Source: Saccharicrinis sp963677655
GTDB taxonomy: Bacteria > Bacteroidota > Bacteroidia > Bacteroidales > Marinilabiliaceae
NCBI GenBank assembly: GCA_963677655.1
Contig: OY782088.1
Length of the DNA: 64,000 nucleotides
Strand: one strand, 5' to 3'
The translations under genes and the position numbers were made by a program. Of this stretch, positions 8,093-17,233 are shown one piece after another (position 1 is the first letter of the stretch; the number at the start of each line of letters is the position of its first letter). Below the pieces are notes generated by a model. The model made no database searches. It was not told the origin of the DNA and saw nothing but the letters and a program-made list of their open reading frames with translations.

Positions 8093-10696
8093 TTAAAACT
8101 GCTGCCCAATCACAAAGTGGAATTGACTTCCATTTGCTCCTGGTTGATTGTCAATTTCATCAAATCCATATCCCCAGTCAATTCCCATTAATCCAAAGAT
8201 AGGTAAGAATATTCTAACTCCAACACCTGCTGATCTTTTTAGACCATATGGGTTAAACTCTTGAAATTCAGCCCATGCATTACCTGCTTCAAGGAAAGCA
8301 AGTGCATAAACCTGTGCAGATGGTTGCAATGTTAAAGGATATCTCATCTCAAAAGTTAACTTACTATATAAGTTACCATTTTGACTACCTCTTGAATATG
8401 GAGTTAACGATGAGTTCTCATAACCTCTTAAACCAATTGTTTGACTACCATACATGCTATATCCAGACATTCCATCACCACCAACTACGAATTTCTCAAA
8501 TGGTGAACGAACATTTTCATTATAATATCCTAAGAATCCCATTTCATATTTACCCATTAATACAAGCTTTTCAGCTTTATCAAGTGGAGAATACAATGTT
8601 CCAGAAGTTGTCCACTTATGATATTCTATCAATGAATACAATTCTTCTTCCGCAGATTCTTGTGCATCTGCATCACTATAATCTATAGAGTTTTCATATA
8701 AATTCTCATAGTTCTTTTCAATAAATGCAGAATAAGGAGGAGTAAATTCTAAACCAATTGAGAAGTTAGATCCTCTACGTGGATATAATGGATTATTAAT
8801 AGAGTTTCTGGAGAAAATAAACTTAAAGTTTAAGTTTTGAGAAACACCATTTTGCATGATAAAGTAGCTCCAATCTTTTAAGTGGTAATATTGGTAACTT
8901 AATTCACTGTAGAATGAGAAAAAGTCATCAGGCCAAGTTAATCTTTTTCCGAAACCAACAGACAGACCAGTAATTTTCATATACTGACTTGTTATAGCAG
9001 TTCCGTATCCATAACCATAACCATATCCTCCATAACCACCGTATCCATAACCTGAACTATAAGGATTATATCCGTAACTACTAGATACTCCTGTTTGAAT
9101 TGATCTGTACGCAGAGAATGTAAATGAATTTGGTTTTTTACCTCCTAACCAAGGTTCAGTAAAAGATAAACTATATGACTGGTAATATTTACCATTTGTT
9201 TGTGCTCTTAAAGATAATGTTTGCCCATCTCCTGTTGGAAGAGGTCTCCATGCTTCTTTATTAAAAATATTACGAACAGAGAAGTTTGAGAATTTCAATC
9301 CAAGAGAACCTACAAACATACCAGCTCCCCAACCTCCAGAAAGTTCTATCTGGTCATTAGCCTTCTCTGTAAGATTATATACAAGGTCTACTGTTCCATC
9401 TTCAGGATTTGGATTTACATCCGGAGTAATATTTTCAGGATCAAAGTGTCCTAATTGCGATAATTCTCGAATAGTACGAATCAATTCTGATTTACTAAAT
9501 AACTCACCTGGCTTAGTACGTATTTCACGACGAACAACATGTTCATGTGTTTTAGTATTACCTTTAATTACAATATTGTTTATTGTTGCTTGCTTTCCTT
9601 CATAAATACGCATTTCAAGATCAATGGTATCTCCATATACATTTACTTCTACAGGCGTAATGTTTGAAAATAAATATCCATTGTCCATATATAGGTTGTG
9701 TACTGCATCGTCATCCTGAAATAATCTTTCATCTAATTGTTTTTGATTAAATACATCACCTTTTCCAACTCTCAATACAGCACTTAAATATTCTGAAGGA
9801 TAAATACTATTTCCTATCCATGAAATATTTCCAAGATAGTATTTTCTTCCTTCATCAATTTTAATCTTAATATCAACTGTGTTATTATCATTCTTTGAAA
9901 TTGAATCATATTCAATTATCATATCACGATAACCTTTTTCATTATATTTATCAATTACAGCCTGTAAATCTTCCTGATATGTTTCATCAATAAATTTCTT
10001 AGTTCTGAAAAAGTTTAAGATTTTCCCTTTTTCATTGGTTTTCTTCATAGTTCTGTTCAATTTCTGATCAGTTAAAACCACGTTACCAATAAAGTCTAAT
10101 GAATTAACTTTTACTTTTTCTTTTTTATCAACCGTAATATCTAAATATACATGATTTGTTTTTGTAGTGTCATCTTTTTGAACTACACGAACTTCAGTAT
10201 TATAAAAACCTTTAGCAACAAAATAATCTGTAATATATTTTTCTGATCTGGTAATTAAATACGGAGTCACCTGGCTGCCTTTCATCATGGCAACTTTTTC
10301 GGCTACAGTTTCAATTTCTGATTTTTTTAATCCGTAATAATTAATATCAGATAACCTAGGTCGTTCTTGTAATAATATTTCTAACCAGATTTTACCATTT
10401 TCAATTTTCTTGGCAGTTACTTTTACATCTGAAAAAAGACCATGATCCCAATATTTATGAATAGCTTCAGAAATCTCATCACCAGGAACATTAATTCGCT
10501 GACCAACTCTTAATCCGGAAAGATTAATAAGAATTTTTGGATCATAATTCTGAATCCCAGTAACCTCTATATCAGCAATCTCATAACTTCGTGGAGAACC
10601 TGTATAACTAATTGTAGGGATATTATTTTCTGACTGTGCAAAAACAATTGTTGGTAGTAGGGCGAGTATTATATAAAAAGTAAACTTTTTTAGCAT
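8093..10696 (-). CDS. bamA: Outer-membrane protein assembly factor BamA
   Basis: This 867-residue protein has a signal peptide (cleavage near VFAQ), five POTRA domains over about residues 35-430 (first one IADIEVTGIQNYDP...LSGLRVGQ), and a C-terminal 16-strand barrel with the terminal FHFVIGQQF ending in Phe. It inserts beta-barrel proteins into the outer membrane. An unusual Gly/Tyr-rich insertion (roughly nt 9001-9080) lies in a barrel loop. It is encoded between uppS and the three ompH genes. Confidence 0.95.
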   Translation of the reverse strand: MLKKFTFYIILALLPTIVFAQSENNIPTISYTGSPRSYEIADIEVTGIQNYDPKILINLSGLRVGQRINVPGDEISEAIHKYWDHGLFSDVKVTAKKIENGKIWLEILLQERPRLSDINYYGLKKSEIETVAEKVAMMKGSQVTPYLITRSEKYITDYFVAKGFYNTEVRVVQKDDTTKTNHVYLDITVDKKEKVKVNSLDFIGNVVLTDQKLNRTMKKTNEKGKILNFFRTKKFIDETYQEDLQAVIDKYNEKGYRDMIIEYDSISKNDNNTVDIKIKIDEGRKYYLGNISWIGNSIYPSEYLSAVLRVGKGDVFNQKQLDERLFQDDDAVHNLYMDNGYLFSNITPVEVNVYGDTIDLEMRIYEGKQATINNIVIKGNTKTHEHVVRREIRTKPGELFSKSELIRTIRELSQLGHFDPENITPDVNPNPEDGTVDLVYNLTEKANDQIELSGGWGAGMFVGSLGLKFSNFSVRNIFNKEAWRPLPTGDGQTLSLRAQTNGKYYQSYSLSFTEPWLGGKKPNSFTFSAYRSIQTGVSSSYGYNPYSSGYGYGGYGGYGYGYGYGTAITSQYMKITGLSVGFGKRLTWPDDFFSFYSELSYQYYHLKDWSYFIMQNGVSQNLNFKFIFSRNSINNPLYPRRGSNFSIGLEFTPPYSAFIEKNYENLYENSIDYSDADAQESAEEELYSLIEYHKWTTSGTLYSPLDKAEKLVLMGKYEMGFLGYYNENVRSPFEKFVVGGDGMSGYSMYGSQTIGLRGYENSSLTPYSRGSQNGNLYSKLTFEMRYPLTLQPSAQVYALAFLEAGNAWAEFQEFNPYGLKRSAGVGVRIFLPIFGLMGIDWGYGFDEIDNQPGANGSQFHFVIGQQF

Positions 10697-10718
10697 GCTA
10701 TATTTTAATATAAAAATT

Positions 10719-11462
10719 CTATTTTTTTAATTGTTCACTGGTCTTTCCAAACCGTCTTTCTCTTCCTTGAAAATCCTGAAGAGCTAAATAAAAATCTTCT
10801 TTCGTAAAATCCGGCCATAATACATCGCTAAAATATAATTCTGCATATGCTAATTGCCATAACAAGAAATTACTAATTCTTAACTCACCACTGGTTCTAA
10901 TCATTAATTCTGGATCGGGTATACCACTAGTTGTAAGATTATTTGAAATCATTTCCGGTGTAATTTCATCCGGGTTTATTTTATTGTCTTTAACTAATAA
11001 TGCAATTTTCCTAACTGTTTCAGTCATCTCCCAACGAGAACTATAACTTAAAGCTAAGTTAAGAGTTAGTCCTGTATTTGTTGATGTTTCTTCAATACAC
11101 TGCATCAACTTCCTCCTAACATCTTTGGGTAAATTATCTACACAACCAATAACTCCTAATCTTACATTATTTTCCATTAGTGTTTTGGTCTCTGAAGCAA
11201 TTGTAGATACTAATAATGACATTAAGGCATCAACTTCAAGTTTTGGTCTATTCCAATTTTCTGTTGAAAATGCATATAAAGTTAAATATCCAATCTGTAA
11301 TTCTGCTGCAGCTTCAGTGACTGCACGTACAGCTTTAACTCCATGCTTATGTCCAAATATCCTGGAATTTCCACGTTTTTTTGCCCATCGTCCATTACCA
11401 TCCATAATGATGGCTATATGCTTTGGTAATCTCTCTTTTATCAGTTGATCTTTTACTGACAT
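10719..11462 (-). CDS. uppS: Isoprenyl transferase / undecaprenyl-diphosphate synthase
   Basis: This 247-residue cis-prenyltransferase makes the C55 lipid carrier for cell-wall sugars. Signature blocks are HIAIIMDGNGRWAKKRG (catalytic Asp21), GHKHGVKAV, LTLYAFSTENWNRP and PELMIRTSGELRISNFLLWQLAYAELYF. Length is normal. It lies 22 bp upstream of bamA and 20 bp downstream of the porG-like gene, in a Bacteroidota envelope operon. Confidence 0.96.
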   Translation of the reverse strand: MSVKDQLIKERLPKHIAIIMDGNGRWAKKRGNSRIFGHKHGVKAVRAVTEAAAELQIGYLTLYAFSTENWNRPKLEVDALMSLLVSTIASETKTLMENNVRLGVIGCVDNLPKDVRRKLMQCIEETSTNTGLTLNLALSYSSRWEMTETVRKIALLVKDNKINPDEITPEMISNNLTTSGIPDPELMIRTSGELRISNFLLWQLAYAELYFSDVLWPDFTKEDFYLALQDFQGRERRFGKTSEQLKK

Positions 11463-11482
11463 ATTAATTTGTCTTTGCCTTT

Positions 11483-12235
11483 TTAAAATCCACTTTTACA
11501 TTCGGTTTTACGCCTAAACATACTAAATGTAACATTAACACCTGCAAAGGAATATAAATCATTATTATGAATTTTCGTCCCTTGGTTAAAATCGTAAGGA
11601 TCATCTGGATTTACACTTAAATTATTTCCAACATAATCCAAATCATCAACAAAGGTTTTTCTAAAACTCCACTCTGCTCCAACCCTTATCCATTTGTTAA
11701 TTTTATACTTAAATCCTACACCGATTGGCAAAGATAATATAAAAACCGTTTGTTCAGAGTTATTTTCTATTTCTGTCGAAAATCTTTTATAAATAGTTGT
11801 CCCTACTCCAAATGAAACATAAGGTGTAAAGACTGTTGTATTAATAAAAGAATGATCATACGACATGAAATTAAATTCCATCTGAAGATTCACATCTCCC
11901 ATTCTTCTGTTAAATGAATAATTCATATCTCCTTCGGGAAAATAAACTCCATTTGAAGGATAATCTCCTTTAATCTTAATTATCGATGCAGATCCTTTTA
12001 CTGCGAACCTATCAGTTAATACATATCTTGCTATACCTCCGTACGCCAAACTTGGCTTATAGAATTGCTTTTGCGGATTTAAATCACCTAAATAATATGA
12101 TGTTCCCGCCATAACACCTATCTCTAATCTATCCTGAGCTTTGATTTTACAGAACAAACCCAGCACCATCAAAATAACAAATCCACGTTTAAACAACGCA
12201 AACTCAAATGTTTTATTAATTAGTTTTTTTATCAT
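11483..12235 (-). CDS. DUF6089 family outer-membrane beta-barrel protein (PorG-like)
   Basis: This 250-residue protein has a signal peptide (cleavage near CKIKAQ) and the small beta-barrel pattern LEIGVMAGTSYYLGDLNPQKQF, ARYVLTDRFAVKGSASI and GVGTTIYKRF, with a C-terminus typical of the DUF6089/PorG group. PorG in Porphyromonas is an outer-membrane partner of the type IX secretion core. The position upstream of uppS-bamA is the conserved Bacteroidota arrangement. A T9SS role is family inference, supported by one T9SS cargo protein in this window. Confidence 0.8.
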   Translation of the reverse strand: MIKKLINKTFEFALFKRGFVILMVLGLFCKIKAQDRLEIGVMAGTSYYLGDLNPQKQFYKPSLAYGGIARYVLTDRFAVKGSASIIKIKGDYPSNGVYFPEGDMNYSFNRRMGDVNLQMEFNFMSYDHSFINTTVFTPYVSFGVGTTIYKRFSTEIENNSEQTVFILSLPIGVGFKYKINKWIRVGAEWSFRKTFVDDLDYVGNNLSVNPDDPYDFNQGTKIHNNDLYSFAGVNVTFSMFRRKTECKSGF

Positions 12236-12279
12236 TCTGTAAGCCCCTTAATTTCATTAAAACTACAATCAGGCAGCCA

Positions 12280-12287
12280 CAAAAGTA
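12280..12287 (-). promoter_or_regulatory. Candidate -7 box for the porG-like/uppS/bamA operon
   Basis: The minus strand reads TACTTTTG, matching TAnnTTTG, 45 bp upstream of the porG-like start. A TTG lies 18 bases further upstream, near the expected -33 distance. Confidence 0.45.
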
Positions 12288-12472
12288 ATATTTAAATGCA
12301 AAATGCAATAATATATCATTTTAGCGCCGTAAATATAACCCTGAATTTTGATATTTATTGTTGTAATATAGTTAAAATGGAGTTAAAGTTAACTTGCAAC
12401 AAACCTTTACAAAATCATTTTTTTAATTGATTTTGCTTTTTAATTTTGAGTAAACAAAATTCAACAATAATT

Positions 12473-13663
12473 ATGTACGGAGATTATAAAGATTTTCTTA
12501 ACAAGGAACTCAATAATATTAAAGAGTCTGGTTTATATAAAACTGAAAGAATCATAACTACTCCACAAGGAGCCGATATAAAAGTTAGTACAGGAGAAGA
12601 TGTCCTTAACTTTTGCGCAAACAACTACCTGGGTTTATCTTCGCATCCTGATGTAGTAAAAGCAGCCCAAGATATTATGAATTCACATGGCTACGGAATG
12701 TCTTCCGTTAGATTTATTTGTGGCACTCAGGATATTCATAAAAACCTTGAAAAGAAAATCTCGGAATTTTTAGAGACAGAAGATACTATTTTATACGCAG
12801 CTTGTTTTGATGCAAACGGAGGAGTTTTTGAACCTTTATTCTCACCTGAAGATGCTATCATTTCCGACGAATTAAACCATGCATCAATTATCGATGGGGT
12901 GCGCTTATGTAAGGCTGTTAGATACAGATACAAACATGCAGATATGACAGATCTTGAAGAGCAATTAAAAAAAGCTCAAGATCAAAGGTATAGAATAATT
13001 GTCACTGATGGCGTCTTTTCTATGGATGGTGATATTGCCAAACTAGATAAAATTTGCGACTTAGCAGAAAAATATAATGCTCTCGTTATGGTAGACGATA
13101 GTCACGCTTCAGGTTTTATTGGCAAAACAGGAAGGGGAACTCACGAATATCATAACGTAATGAATAGGGTTGATATCATTACAAGCACACTAGGAAAAGC
13201 TTTAGGAGGTGCTTTAGGTGGATTTACAAGTGGAAAAAAAGAAATTATTGATATGCTTCGTCAAAGATCTCGCCCTTACTTATTCTCAAATTCTTTAGCT
13301 CCAGCTATTGTTGGTGCAGCCACTCAAGTTTTTGATATACTAAGCAATTCTACAGAGTATAGAGACAAAGTAATTAATAATGCGGAGTATTTTAAAACCA
13401 GAATAAAAGAAGCAGGTTTTGATATTAAACCTACCGATTCTGCAATTGTAGCACTTATGCTTTATGACGCAAAATTATCTCAGGAATTTGCTGATAAATT
13501 ACTTAAGGAAGGTATTTACGTTATTGGATTCTATTATCCTGTAGTTCCAAAAGGACAAGCAAGAATAAGAATACAAATTTCAGCAGCTCATTCAAAAGAG
13601 CATCTTGATAAAGCAATTGCAGCATTTATCAAAATAGGAAAAGAATTAAAAGTGATAGAATGA
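12473..13663 (+). CDS. kbl: Glycine C-acetyltransferase (2-amino-3-ketobutyrate CoA ligase)
   Basis: This PLP enzyme (about 396 residues) works in threonine catabolism, converting 2-amino-3-ketobutyrate and CoA to glycine and acetyl-CoA. Seen motifs are NNYLGLSSHPDV, SVRFICGTQDIHK, the VDDSHASGF block and the PLP lysine (about Lys242) in TSTLGKALGGALGG. A TTG codon at 12446 would add nine residues, but family members start at MYGDYKDFL-like sequence, so 12473 is preferred. No threonine dehydrogenase gene is adjacent. Confidence 0.95.
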   Translation: MYGDYKDFLNKELNNIKESGLYKTERIITTPQGADIKVSTGEDVLNFCANNYLGLSSHPDVVKAAQDIMNSHGYGMSSVRFICGTQDIHKNLEKKISEFLETEDTILYAACFDANGGVFEPLFSPEDAIISDELNHASIIDGVRLCKAVRYRYKHADMTDLEEQLKKAQDQRYRIIVTDGVFSMDGDIAKLDKICDLAEKYNALVMVDDSHASGFIGKTGRGTHEYHNVMNRVDIITSTLGKALGGALGGFTSGKKEIIDMLRQRSRPYLFSNSLAPAIVGAATQVFDILSNSTEYRDKVINNAEYFKTRIKEAGFDIKPTDSAIVALMLYDAKLSQEFADKLLKEGIYVIGFYYPVVPKGQARIRIQISAAHSKEHLDKAIAAFIKIGKELKVIE

Positions 13664-13670
13664 TAAAAAT

Positions 13671-13699
13671 AAAGGTCGGTTAAACCATAACCGACCTTT
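13671..13699. terminator. Bidirectional terminator between kbl and dnaJ
   Basis: A 12-bp perfect stem (AAAGGTCGGTTA with TAACCGACCTTT) with a 5-base loop lies between the convergent kbl (stop 13663) and dnaJ (stop 13727). Confidence 0.85.
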
Positions 13700-13726
13700 A
13701 TCTTATATATTATTATATAATAGCTT

Positions 13727-14890
13727 CTATTCAAACATATTTTTCATTCTACTAAAAAACCCTTTTTCATGTGAACTTGGTTTTGGAGTAAAATTTGAAG
13801 ATTCAGCTAATTTCTCCATAGCTTTTTTCTCATCCTTAGATATATCCTTAGGGATCCAGACATTGATTTTAACTAATAAATCACCTCTTCCATAGCTATT
13901 AACTTCAGGAAGTCCTTTTCCTCTTAATCTTAATACCTTACCCGGTTGAGTACCTGCTTCAATCTTAACTTTAACTTTTCCTTCTAAAGTAGGAATTTCA
14001 ACAGGAGCACCTAAAGTAGCATCAGGAATACTTACAAAAAGATTATATAAAAGATCTCGACCATCACGAACTAATTCTTCATGATCTTCCTCATGGATTA
14101 GTACTAATAAATCTCCATTTATTCCTCCTCTTCGTGCAGCATTTCCTTTTCCTGAAACGGATAATTGCATTCCCTCTTCCACTCCAGCTGGGATATTGAT
14201 TGAAATAACTTCTTCATCACGAACAACTCCCTCTCCGGAACAGTGCTTACACTTATTAGTTATTATCTTACCTTCTCCTCCACATGTTGGACAAGTCGAT
14301 GCTGTTTGCATCTGACCTAAAATAGTATTTGAGATACGAGTTACCTGACCAGACCCATTACAAGTAGTACATGTACTATGTGAAGATCCATCTTCAGCTC
14401 CACTTCCGCTACAGTGGGTACATGGAACATATTTTTTAACTCGAATCTTTTTCTCTACACCATTTAATATTTCATTTAAGGTTAGAGTCACTTTAACTCG
14501 TAGGTTTGAACCTTTATTGACTCTTTGACGCGACCTTCCGCCGCCACCAAATCCTCCAAAACCACTAAAGCCTCCAAAACCACCTCCACCAAAGATGTCT
14601 CCAAAATGAGAGAATATGTCGTCCATAGACATACCTCCACCAAAACCACCTCCAGAAGCAGCTCCTCCAACTCCAGCATGACCATATTGATCATATCTTG
14701 ATCGCTTATTTTGATCACTTAAAACCTCATATGCTTCAGCTGCTTCCTTAAAATTTTCTTCAGCTGCTTTATCTCCAGGGTTTTTATCTGGATGAAATTG
14801 TATAGCTTTTTTACGATACGCCTTTTTTATTTCTTCAGGCGTTGCATTTTTTGAAACTTCTAGTACTTCGTAATAATCTCTTTTCGACAT
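13727..14890 (-). CDS. dnaJ: Molecular chaperone DnaJ
   Basis: This 387-residue type I Hsp40 has a J domain with HPD at residues 33-35, a Gly/Phe-rich linker (GGGFGGFSGFGGFGGGG), four CxxCxGxG zinc motifs (CTHCSGSG, CTTCNGSG, CPTCGGEG, CKHCSGEG) and the substrate-binding C-terminal domains. It stimulates DnaK ATPase and delivers unfolded proteins. It lies 22 bp downstream of grpE, its usual partner in Bacteroidota; dnaK is not in the window. Confidence 0.97.
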   Translation of the reverse strand: MSKRDYYEVLEVSKNATPEEIKKAYRKKAIQFHPDKNPGDKAAEENFKEAAEAYEVLSDQNKRSRYDQYGHAGVGGAASGGGFGGGMSMDDIFSHFGDIFGGGGFGGFSGFGGFGGGGRSRQRVNKGSNLRVKVTLTLNEILNGVEKKIRVKKYVPCTHCSGSGAEDGSSHSTCTTCNGSGQVTRISNTILGQMQTASTCPTCGGEGKIITNKCKHCSGEGVVRDEEVISINIPAGVEEGMQLSVSGKGNAARRGGINGDLLVLIHEEDHEELVRDGRDLLYNLFVSIPDATLGAPVEIPTLEGKVKVKIEAGTQPGKVLRLRGKGLPEVNSYGRGDLLVKINVWIPKDISKDEKKAMEKLAESSNFTPKPSSHEKGFFSRMKNMFE

Positions 14891-14912
14891 AATGATAACT
14901 CCTGTTTCTTAA

Positions 14913-15527
14913 CTATTCTCCAACTACAACTTTTGAGAAACGCATTACTTTATCATTAAGCATATATCCTTTCTCTATACAATCAATAACCTTACCTTTT
15001 AATTCATCATTCGGAGCCGGAATCTTTGTGATTGCCTCATGAAGGTCTGTATCAAAATCTTTTTCCTTAGCTTCTATTTCAGTTACTCCATTTTGCTTAA
15101 GGAATTCTTGAAACTTATTGTAAATTAAATCAATTCCCTCTTTTACTGCATCAAGATCAGATGCGTCATTTAAGTGAGATATAGCTCTATCAAAATCATC
15201 CACCACAGGTAAAATACCTTTCAACAATGATTCCCCTGCACTTTTTGTTAACTCCATGCGCTCTTTTAGAGTTCTCTTGCGATAGTTATCATATTCCGCA
15301 GTCAATCGTAAATACCTATCATTTAATTCATTAACTTTAGCAGACAACTCCTCTATTTGCTTTCCCTCAGGACTTAAACCATCATTCTCTTCAACCTCAG
15401 AGTCTTTTGTACCTTCAACAGTCTCTTCGGTAACATCTTGTTTTACCTCTTCTACATTTTCTTTAGTAGTTACCTTTTCTTCAACTACTTCCTCCTGATT
15501 TTGTTTTTTTGAAGCCTTTTTTGTCAT
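14913..15527 (-). CDS. grpE: Nucleotide exchange factor GrpE
   Basis: This protein of about 204 residues exchanges nucleotide on DnaK. The N-terminal 60 residues are acidic and low in complexity, followed by a long coiled coil (LSAKVNELNDRYLRLTAEYDNYRKRT) and the beta wing (EGIDLIYNKFQEFLKQNGV, LHEAITKIPAP, GYMLNDKVMRFSKVVVG). The frame is open for 33 codons further upstream, but that extension is hydrophobic and atypical, so I chose MTKKASKKQ at 15527. It forms an operon with dnaJ. Confidence 0.95.
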   Translation of the reverse strand: MTKKASKKQNQEEVVEEKVTTKENVEEVKQDVTEETVEGTKDSEVEENDGLSPEGKQIEELSAKVNELNDRYLRLTAEYDNYRKRTLKERMELTKSAGESLLKGILPVVDDFDRAISHLNDASDLDAVKEGIDLIYNKFQEFLKQNGVTEIEAKEKDFDTDLHEAITKIPAPNDELKGKVIDCIEKGYMLNDKVMRFSKVVVGE

Positions 15528-15645
15528 TATTTTAATTTCTTGTAATTTCAATATAATTGCGAAACGGTAAACAATTATTTTGCCATCTAACAAAAGAGAG
15601 ACAAATTGACAGCGTTTCAATAGCAATACCGTTGAACTCTAAAAA

Positions 15646-15678
15646 AATGGCAGAATATTAAAACAATATTCTGCCATT
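15646..15678 (-). terminator. Terminator of the TlpA-like gene
   Basis: A 14-bp perfect stem (AATGGCAGAATATT, 15646-15659 with 15665-15678) is followed on the minus strand by a T7 run. It lies downstream of the stop at 15710. Confidence 0.85.
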
Positions 15679-15709
15679 AATAAAATTATCAGTTACTTTT
15701 TCTATTTTT

Positions 15710-16231
15710 TCACTTTAAGAAACTTTTTAAAGCATCGTCCAATGCAGAACCTCTTAAGCGTTTTGCAATGATGATTCCATCACCATCAATTAAAAAGTTA
15801 TCTGGAATACCGCGTATTCCATACACTTCAGCACCTAAACTTTTCCAGCCTTTGAGATCACTAACATGAAAAGGCCATTCTAGCTGATCTTGCTCGATGG
15901 CATTTTTCCACATTTCCTTACTTTTATCAAGGGATACACTATATACTGTAAAACCTTTTCCTTCCTTAAATTTTTTGTTTTTAAACTTATTATAAGCATT
16001 TACTACATTGGGATTCTCTCTACGACATGGCCCACACCATGAAGCCCAAAAGTCAATTAAAACTACTTTACCTTTTAAAGAAGATAGCTCAATAAGTTCT
16101 CCTTCAGGTGATAATAATTTTAATTCTGGTGCCTTATCACCAATTCCCAAACCAACTTTTTGAGAATTTGCAGAAATTGAAATTGCAATAAAAAGAACTA
16201 CCGTTAATACCTTTGAAATTTTATTTCTCAT
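15710..16231 (-). CDS. TlpA-like thiol-disulfide oxidoreductase
   Basis: This periplasmic thioredoxin-fold protein (about 173 residues) has a signal peptide (MRNKISKVLTVVLFIAISIS, cleavage near ANSQ) and a functional redox site WASWCGPCR with Cys66 and Cys69. The cis-Pro region is GIRGIPDNFLIDGDG. Proteins of this group reduce periplasmic disulfides or handle oxidised substrates. The frame is open to 16318, but the signal peptide places the start at 16231. It lies next to a paralogue without the cysteines (16379-16909), which suggests local duplication. Confidence 0.9.
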   Translation of the reverse strand: MRNKISKVLTVVLFIAISISANSQKVGLGIGDKAPELKLLSPEGELIELSSLKGKVVLIDFWASWCGPCRRENPNVVNAYNKFKNKKFKEGKGFTVYSVSLDKSKEMWKNAIEQDQLEWPFHVSDLKGWKSLGAEVYGIRGIPDNFLIDGDGIIIAKRLRGSALDDALKSFLK

Positions 16232-16378
16232 ATGCAAATCTTTAATATCCATCATTTTAATATAATCACAACATCTAATACAATTAAAATAACATTTTTG
16301 TTCAGATGCAATAAACATACAAAAATGATGATACTTTACAATATATCACTAAAATTTTTATAAAAAAGTGGAAATAAT

Positions 16379-16909
16379 TTAATTTCTGTGAAGGTATTCA
16401 AGTGAAGAAGTCACTTTATCAATATTTGAGCTTTTGGCAATTAATCTGCCATCTCCATCAATTAGGTAGTTTGTTGGCTTTGTTACATTGTAAGCTTTAG
16501 CAATGGATGATTCTGCGCCTAAATAATCGCAGATGTGCAGGGCATTTGTTAATCCATCTTCTCTAATAGCCTTTTTTAAAGGTGATTTAAATCGATCTAG
16601 GGAAATAGATACTACAATAAAACCTTCCCCATTGTAAAATTTGCTATTTGCAAACTCTTTTTGAAGCATCATCTTTTGATGATTATCGACTCTGGACTCA
16701 CCATCATACGAGGCCCAAAAATCAATTAAAACCATTTTACCTTTCAATGATTCCAAATTGAAGTCTGCCCCATTTATCAGGGTAGTTTTAAACTCAGGAA
16801 CTTCATCTCCAATTGCCAGACCTACCTTTGGTTCAGGTACGCCGTTTATAAAAGAGATAAACCCTGGCCCTGCTAAAACAACTAAAAATATTAGTTTTAG
16901 CTTTCTCAT
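16379..16909 (-). CDS. Thioredoxin-fold protein lacking the CxxC motif
   Basis: This protein of about 176 residues has a signal peptide or N-terminal anchor (LKLIFLVVLAGPGFISFI). It aligns over its length with the TlpA-like neighbour: VGLAIGDEVPEF, LKGKMVLIDFWAS, GEGFIVVSISLDR, PTNYLIDGDGRLIAK. The redox site is replaced: WASWCGPCR in the neighbour is WASYDGESR here (residues 65-73), so both cysteines are gone. It cannot do thiol chemistry by the standard mechanism; a binding or structural role, or decay, is possible. Confidence 0.85.
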   Translation of the reverse strand: MRKLKLIFLVVLAGPGFISFINGVPEPKVGLAIGDEVPEFKTTLINGADFNLESLKGKMVLIDFWASYDGESRVDNHQKMMLQKEFANSKFYNGEGFIVVSISLDRFKSPLKKAIREDGLTNALHICDYLGAESSIAKAYNVTKPTNYLIDGDGRLIAKSSNIDKVTSSLEYLHRN

Positions 16910-17176
16910 ACACACACAATTTTGGTTTATAATCACATCGCAAAGTTTATGATTTTTGCGATACGGTTCATCTAAAATTAGATGAACGTTTCAGTTTTCA
17001 TGACAAATGTTAGGAAAACGGTGGGCAAAAATATGTCACAAAACAGTAAAAAACAAAACTAAAGTATTTGAAAAGTCAAAAATGATTATTATTTTAGTCA
17101 GTTTTAAAAATATGTTAAAATATAATAAACAGTCAATATATTTATATAAACAGCTATTATACTGGGATATAAAAAA

Positions 17177-17210
17177 AGCTGTTATGTTTTAAAATTCACA
17201 CAACAGCCTT
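17177..17210 (-). terminator. Terminator of murA
   Basis: An imperfect hairpin (AAGCTGTTATG at 17177-17187 with CACAACAGCCTT at 17198-17210) is followed on the minus strand by a T7 run. It lies 24 bp downstream of the murA stop. Confidence 0.65.
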
Positions 17211-17233
17211 TTAGTTAATATTTCTTAATCCTA

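Noticed and set aside
17007..17192. Small plus-strand reading frame of 61 codons
   Set aside because: It overlaps the murA terminator, has low-complexity Lys/Ile/Tyr composition, no ribosome-binding site and no family resemblance.
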